A program made the position numbers and the translations under genes. The notes beneath the pieces are model-generated. The model did not search any database. It saw nothing but the letters and a program-made list of their open reading frames with translations, and was not told the DNA's origin. From Alphaproteobacteria bacterium (GTDB lineage: Bacteria > Pseudomonadota > Alphaproteobacteria > Caulobacterales > Parvularculaceae), in assembly GCA_030428745.1 (NCBI GenBank), contig JAUIEG010000062.1:1-9690 (forward strand): 9,690 nucleotides of DNA, in the 5' to 3' direction. This document shows positions 6,673-9,690 of this stretch, in pieces (within the stretch, counting starts at the first letter, position 1; each line of letters begins with the position of its first letter).

Positions 6673-7206
6673 ATGCCCGCCACCATCTTCATGAACGCCG
6701 TCACCGCCGCTTTTGCGACTGTCGCTGTCGCCGCGGCTTCTTATGCTGGGTTGAAGCCGGGCGGCGCTTATGACGACGGCGCGCTGACTGCGCTGTCACG
6801 GTCCGATGCGGCCGTTCATGCGCAGGCGGTTTTCACCCGCGCCGACCGCAATGGCGATGACGTTCTCGACGTGAACGAGTTTGCAGCGATGACGGTCGTT
6901 ACCGCCGAGCTTGCCAATCTCAACGGATTTATTTCCGTGGAAGACGAAGAAGGCGTGAAAACAATCGCACTGCCCATCGCGGCGCCGCTGGCGCTTGGCG
7001 ATGTGGAGCAGACGCGCATTGACGCCGTCGCCCGCCACACCTTCTACGCCTTTGCAGGCGAAGACGGCAAAATGCAGCAGGGGGAGTATTTGGGTTTGCA
7101 GAATGCGATTTTCGCGTCTTCAGACCTCAATGCGAATGGTGCGCTGACAAGCGCCGAACTGTCGCTTTTTGCACAGCGTCAGGCTTTTTTACGCCCCAAA
7201 GCCTGA
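6673..7206 (+). CDS. Exported EF-hand calcium-binding protein
   Basis: The protein has 177 residues. An N-terminal hydrophobic stretch with many Ala and Val (about 5-25, ending in SYA-G) looks like a Sec signal peptide cleaved near residue 25, so it should act in the periplasm or outside. Two canonical 12-residue EF-hand loops are visible: D58-x-N60-x-D62-x-V64-x-D66-x-x-E69, and D151-x-N153-x-N155-G-A-L-T159-x-x-E162. A degenerate loop between them (about 128-139, GEDGKMQQGEY) lacks the full ligand set. That spacing suggests an EF-hand array of calmodulin-like bacterial type, likely binding calcium; the partner is unknown. GGAGAGGA (6661-6668) directly precedes the ATG. It converges on the Lrp-type gene with 29 bp between stop codons, and its stop codon lies inside a strong hairpin. 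Confidence 0.8.
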   Translation: MPATIFMNAVTAAFATVAVAAASYAGLKPGGAYDDGALTALSRSDAAVHAQAVFTRADRNGDDVLDVNEFAAMTVVTAELANLNGFISVEDEEGVKTIALPIAAPLALGDVEQTRIDAVARHTFYAFAGEDGKMQQGEYLGLQNAIFASSDLNANGALTSAELSLFAQRQAFLRPKA

Positions 7207-7210
7207 TGCT
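7175..7210. terminator. 3' hairpin overlapping the EF-hand stop codon
   Basis: AGCGTCAGGCTTT (7175-7187) pairs with AAAGCCTGATGCT (7198-7210), 13 pairs with one G-T wobble, around a 10-nt loop starting TTT. The TGA stop (7204-7206) is in the right arm. No T-run follows the stem on either strand, so it may act as an RNA stabiliser or a non-canonical terminator for the convergent transcripts. Confidence 0.6.
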
Positions 7211-7211
7211 T

Positions 7212-7258
7212 CCGGCGGCCGCTGTCCGTTTCGCCCTAGACGGATAGCGGCCAGCCGG
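7212..7258. terminator. 3' hairpin overlapping the lrp-type stop codon
   Basis: CCGGC plus GGCCGCTGTCCGT (7212-7229) pairs with ACGGATAGCGGCC, a bulged A at 7253, and GCCGG (7240-7258). The result is 18 pairs with one wobble. The regulator's TAG stop (7236-7238) sits in the 10-nt loop and the right arm codes for its last residues. It begins two bases after the neighbouring hairpin, so the pair separates the convergent genes. Confidence 0.65.
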
Positions 7259-7697
7259 CAGATTCTTTCATGTTCGACAAAACGAAGTGGGATGATGAGT
7301 CCTTCACGCCGGGCAGGCGCACCAGTTTTTTAAGCGCCATCTCCGCAAAACTATCCATGTCTTTCGCCACGACCTGGAGGATGTAGTCGCCGCCGCCTGA
7401 AACTGCGGAGCAGGAGACGACCTCGTCCATCAGGTTCACCTGTTTTTCGAACGCAGCGAGATGATCCTCCGCATGCGAGTCGAGCTTTACAAAAACATAG
7501 GCGAGAACTGAGAGCCCTGCGGCGGCGCGGTCGACCTTGGCGCCGTAGCCTTTGACGACGCCTGAGGCTTCAAGCTGCTTCACCCGGCGGTGGGCGGCGG
7601 AGATGGAAAGGCCAACCCTTTCCGCGATTTCCGCATTGGTCAGTCGGGCATCCCGCTGCAGGAGGGTTAGGATTTTCTTGTCGGTATCATCAATCAC
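7236..7697 (-). CDS. Lrp/AsnC family transcriptional regulator
   Basis: The protein has 153 residues, the normal length. The N-terminal winged HTH covers about residues 1-60, with the helix-turn-helix in LTNAEIAERVGLSISAAHRRVKQLE (19-43). The RAM ligand-binding domain covers 65-140, with SGGGDYIL (100-107) matching the effector-site GxGDY region. Family members bind amino acids and form octamers on repeated DNA sites. The start codon is GTG (7697-7695); GGAAA (the complement of 7705-7709) lies upstream as the ribosome site. It is divergent from phhA across 109 bp, so it probably controls phenylalanine hydroxylation in response to an aromatic amino acid, and probably itself. That role is inferred from position; the family assignment is certain. 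Confidence 0.93.
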   Translation of the reverse strand: MIDDTDKKILTLLQRDARLTNAEIAERVGLSISAAHRRVKQLEASGVVKGYGAKVDRAAAGLSVLAYVFVKLDSHAEDHLAAFEKQVNLMDEVVSCSAVSGGGDYILQVVAKDMDSFAEMALKKLVRLPGVKDSSSHFVLSNMKESAGWPLSV

Positions 7698-7704
7698 GGG
7701 AAAA

Positions 7705-7733
7705 TTTCCTGTTTATTTTCCAATTACAGGAAA
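7705..7733. promoter_or_regulatory. Inverted repeat operator between lrp-type gene and phhA
   Basis: TTTCCTGT (7705-7712) and ACAGGAAA (7726-7733) are perfect 8-bp inverted arms whose centres are 21 bp apart, two helical turns. A second, nested pair TTTCC (7717-7721) / GGAAA (7729-7733) and the palindrome GGAAAATTTCC (7699-7709) overlap it. The regulator's predicted -10 lies between the arms and its ribosome site is in the left arm, so this is a good candidate autoregulatory site. Confidence 0.6.
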
Positions 7734-7742
7734 CTATGTCAA
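7715..7742 (-). promoter_or_regulatory. Predicted promoter of the lrp-type gene
   Basis: On the minus strand, TTGACA (7742-7737) is a perfect -35, followed after 16 bp by GAAAAT (7720-7715), 4 of 6 matches to the -10 consensus. Transcription would begin near 7708, giving a leader of only about 11 nt before the GTG. Confidence 0.6.
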
Positions 7743-7793
7743 ATTTTTCTTATTTTTCAATAAAACTGGCAAGAAATCCCAATCATAACGCCC

Positions 7794-7799
7794 TATATT
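7794..7799 (+). promoter_or_regulatory. Candidate phhA -10 element close to the start codon
   Basis: TATATT ends 7 bp before the phhA ATG, so initiation would fall at or next to the start codon. No recognisable -35 lies 16-18 bp upstream, which would suit an activator-dependent promoter. A sigma-54 type GG-N10-GC pair was looked for around TGGCA (7767-7771) and is not present. Confidence 0.4.
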
Positions 7800-7806
7800 C
7801 CAACCC

Positions 7807-8694
7807 ATGAGCGAAATGACCAATTCCACCGCCACGGCCCCGAAGAATCCGTTCACCGCGAACACCAGCCATGCGCTGCGCGGCGATTACGAGGACATGC
7901 GCGCGGATTACACCGTTGAACAGCCCTATGACCGTTACACGCAAGCAGAGCAGGCGCGGTGGCGTTTCCTCTATGATCGCCAGAAAAAGCTGCTGCCGGG
8001 TTTTGCGGCGCAGGAATATTTCGACGGCCTTGAAAAACTGAACGCCGGAGACGCCATCCCGCGGCTCGAAGACGCCAATAAGGTCTTGGGCGAGGCGACG
8101 GGGTGGCAATTGATCGCGGTGCCGGGACTTATTCCCGACGATGTCTTCTTCGATCACCTCGCTAATTGTCGTTTCCCGGTCGCCTGGTGGATGCGCAAAG
8201 AACATGAACTCGATTATCTCGTTGAGCCGGATATTTTCCACGATTTCTTCGGCCATGTGCCGCTCTTATCCAATCCTGTGTTTGCGGAATATATGCGCAA
8301 ATACGGTCTGGGTGGGCCGAGGGCGATTGAACACGGCGCACAGAAAATGCTGGCGCGGCTTTACTGGTATATTGTCGAGTTCGGCCTGATCAAAACGAAA
8401 GACGGCTTGCGCGCCTTTGGCGCCGGAATGCTGTCCTCGAAAGATGAGACGATTTATTCAGTGCAAAGTCCGAAGCCGAACCGTGTCGCCTTCGATCTCG
8501 AGCGCGTTTTGAATACGGCTTATATGGTTGATGATTTTCAGAAAACCTATTTCGTAATCGACAGTTTCCAGCAGCTTTTCGAGATCTGCGATTGCGATTT
8601 CACAGCGTACTACAGGCGCGCCGCCGGGAAAGCGCCGATTGATCCGGAAACTCTGTTGGCGACCGATACGGTCATCACCAAGGGCCAGTTCTAA
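7807..8694 (+). CDS. phhA: Phenylalanine 4-monooxygenase (phenylalanine hydroxylase)
   Basis: This non-haem iron, tetrahydropterin-dependent enzyme converts phenylalanine to tyrosine, the first step of phenylalanine catabolism. The protein has 295 residues, the size of the monomeric bacterial type without the ACT regulatory domain of the animal enzyme. The iron ligands are H145 and H150 in PDIFHDFFGHVPLL and E191 in YWYIVEFGL. The substrate and pterin region is seen in NCRFPVAWWMRK (120-131) and SSKDETIYSV (210-219). The upstream sequence shows no Shine-Dalgarno, only a TATATT close to the ATG, so translation may be leaderless; a second Met at codon 4 (7816) lacks one too. It is divergent from an Lrp/AsnC regulator and is followed after 92 bp by a 2OG-Fe(II) oxygenase in the same direction. 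Confidence 0.96.
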   Translation: MSEMTNSTATAPKNPFTANTSHALRGDYEDMRADYTVEQPYDRYTQAEQARWRFLYDRQKKLLPGFAAQEYFDGLEKLNAGDAIPRLEDANKVLGEATGWQLIAVPGLIPDDVFFDHLANCRFPVAWWMRKEHELDYLVEPDIFHDFFGHVPLLSNPVFAEYMRKYGLGGPRAIEHGAQKMLARLYWYIVEFGLIKTKDGLRAFGAGMLSSKDETIYSVQSPKPNRVAFDLERVLNTAYMVDDFQKTYFVIDSFQQLFEICDCDFTAYYRRAAGKAPIDPETLLATDTVITKGQF

Positions 8695-8698
8695 CCGT

Positions 8699-8718
8699 CG
8701 CCGCGATAAAATGCGGCG
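8699..8718 (+). repeat. Hairpin just after phhA
   Basis: CGCCGC (8699-8704) pairs with GCGGCG (8713-8718) around GATAAAAT, starting 4 bp after the phhA stop. There is no T-run after it, so it is at most a weak terminator or an RNA processing and stability element between phhA and the oxygenase. Confidence 0.4.
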
Positions 8719-8732
8719 CCAGGGCGGCTAGG

Positions 8733-8749
8733 CGAAAATCCATTTTTCG
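8733..8749. repeat. A/T hairpin upstream of the oxygenase
   Basis: CGAAAA (8733-8738) pairs perfectly with TTTTCG (8744-8749) around TCCAT. If the oxygenase starts upstream of its GTG, this hairpin would overlap the beginning of its coding region. Confidence 0.4.
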
Positions 8750-8786
8750 GATCTACGCCAGACGCGGCATCGTTCAAATTCCGGAC

Positions 8787-9434
8787 GTGCTGACGCCGCC
8801 GTCAGCAGAAGCTCTGAACTCAATTCTTTCCGGCAATTTGCCCTGGCGCGTTCTGGCGACCGACGCCAACGACAAACCGGTTCATTTTACGCAGGCCCAG
8901 CTTTCCGCGATGCCGAAGCAACAGCGCGACGCCATGTTTCAGGACATCATGTTGCGTGCACGGAAAAATCGCGGCTTTTTCTATCATACCTATCCGCTAA
9001 TTGAAGCCTATCTTAATGGCTGGGACCAGGGCCATCCAATCCATACGATTACTGAGTTTGTAAACAGTCCGAGCTGGCTTGGTCTCGGCCGGCGCGTCAC
9101 TGGTGTTGAGCGGATCACAAAGGCGGATGCGCATGCGACCGCCTATAGCCCGTCGCATTTTCTGACGCGCCATCTTGATCTGGGCGACGATCGCGAGCGC
9201 CGCGCGGCTTATGTTCTCGGGATGACAAAAGACTGGCAGCCTGACTGGGGCGGGCTTTTGTTATTCCTCAATGAAAAGCAGGACGTCACCGAAGGGTATC
9301 TGCCGCGCTATAACGTGCTGACCATTTTCGACATCAAATATCTGCACACCGTTACGCAGGTGTCGAGTTTCGCCGGCGGCGTGCGCCGCGCCGTGACCGG
9401 ATGGTTCCGCGATGATCCGCCTGTAAAAGGGTAG
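8787..9434 (+). CDS. 2-oxoglutarate/Fe(II)-dependent oxygenase
   Basis: The protein has 215 residues from a GTG at 8787. The Fe(II) site is the H-x-D at H129/D131 in TRHLDLGD together with H187 in YLHTVTQV. The 2-oxoglutarate-binding arginine is R200 or R201 in GGVRRAVTGWF. WGGLLLFL (154-161) is the usual strand of the fold. It resembles the prolyl-hydroxylase-like group (COG3751 / Ofd1-like), whose members hydroxylate protein proline or free substrates; the substrate here is not readable from the sequence. The start is uncertain: there is no ribosome site before the GTG, while the same frame upstream continues as YARRGIVQIPDVLTPPSAEAL-like residues, which look like the family N-terminus, without any ATG, GTG, TTG or CTG back to 8643. 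It converges on the PspF-like gene with 13 bp between the stop codons. Confidence 0.82.
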   Translation: MLTPPSAEALNSILSGNLPWRVLATDANDKPVHFTQAQLSAMPKQQRDAMFQDIMLRARKNRGFFYHTYPLIEAYLNGWDQGHPIHTITEFVNSPSWLGLGRRVTGVERITKADAHATAYSPSHFLTRHLDLGDDRERRAAYVLGMTKDWQPDWGGLLLFLNEKQDVTEGYLPRYNVLTIFDIKYLHTVTQVSSFAGGVRRAVTGWFRDDPPVKG

Positions 9435-9447
9435 CCAGCGTCGGCCG

Positions 9448-9690
9448 TCAGGTCAGGTCGTGTTTCCGCACGAGGCCGCGCATCTGATCATAGGTGAGGG
9501 AGAGCGCGTCGGCGGCCTGTTTCTGACTGCCGCCATGGGCGGCGAGCGCTTCAGAAACCAGCATTTTTTCTATGCCGTTGAGATGGTCACGCAAGTCATA
9601 GCGGGCGCCGGGAGCTGATGCGGGCGCTGGTTGTGCAGGCGTTAGCGGCTCGTGACGGTTTTCAGCCAGCGGTCCAAATGCAGCTTCGAA
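9448..9690 (-). CDS. pspF: PspF-like sigma-54 activator, C-terminal end (partial)
   Basis: The last 80 residues of a gene that runs past the right edge are seen, ending at TGA 9450-9448. After a Pro/Ala-rich linker comes YDLRDHLNGIEKMLVSEAL, then a Fis-type helix-turn-helix, GSQKQAADALSLTYDQMRGLVRKH. This ending, with NQ/SQ-x-x-AA-x-x-L-x-L-x-Y-x-Q-x-R-x-L-x-R-K, is characteristic of PspF, the enhancer-binding protein of the phage shock response, rather than of NtrC. The AAA+ domain is outside the window. PspF normally activates pspA with sigma-54; no psp genes are visible here because the promoter end of the gene is beyond the edge. Confidence 0.8.
   Translation of the reverse strand, partial: FEAAFGPLAENRHEPLTPAQPAPASAPGARYDLRDHLNGIEKMLVSEALAAHGGSQKQAADALSLTYDQMRGLVRKHDLT

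Noticed and set aside
7767..7781. Sigma-54 promoter before phhA, suggested by TGGCA
   Set aside because: The required GC at 10 bp after GG is CA here, and the spacing does not fit; phhA in pseudomonads is sigma-54 dependent, but this sequence does not support it.

Overview
The window looks like chromosomal DNA of an alphaproteobacterium with moderately high GC. The evidence is the style of the proteins: a FadA/FadB pair of the alphaproteobacterial type, a monomeric phenylalanine hydroxylase divergent from an Lrp/AsnC regulator, and a PspF-like activator. A marine or aquatic Hyphomonadales- or Parvularculales-like lineage is my guess; no rRNA or other taxonomic marker is present.

Layout. 1-216: no supported gene, one compact hairpin. 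217-561 (-): short chimeric ORF whose first ~79 residues resemble the N-terminus of PutA and whose last ~30 resemble the C-terminus of arginyl-tRNA synthetase. 562-777: divergent intergenic region with a small inverted repeat. 778-4217 (+): a thiolase (fadA type) and a two-domain enoyl-CoA hydratase/3-hydroxyacyl-CoA dehydrogenase (fadB type), closed by a strong terminator. 4353-4775 (+): ndk with its own terminator. 4922-6491 (+): a compact three-gene cluster of two small unrecognised membrane proteins and a fatty acid hydroxylase/sterol desaturase superfamily enzyme. 6673-7206 (+): exported EF-hand protein. 7236-7697 (-): Lrp/AsnC regulator. 7807-8694 (+): phhA. 8787-9434 (+): 2OG-Fe(II) oxygenase with an unclear start. 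9448-9690 (-): C-terminal end of a PspF-like sigma-54 activator that runs off the window.

How the parts fit. The first block is one beta-oxidation operon covering hydration, dehydrogenation and thiolysis. The second is a membrane or lipid oxidation cluster built around a His-box di-iron enzyme. The third is an aromatic amino acid block: the Lrp-type gene faces phhA across a 109-bp A/T-rich gap whose inverted repeat covers the regulator's own predicted -10 element and ribosome binding site, so autoregulation and control of phhA are likely.

Most of the window is ordinary metabolism. Points deserving a second look are the putA/argS-like chimera (real rearrangement or assembly join), the two back-to-back hairpins that include the stop codons of both convergent genes at 7175-7258, the lrp-phhA control region with a possibly leaderless phhA message, the small membrane-protein/hydroxylase cluster, and the oxygenase whose family homology seems to begin upstream of any normal start codon. 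I found no CRISPR array, insertion sequence, tRNA or rRNA.
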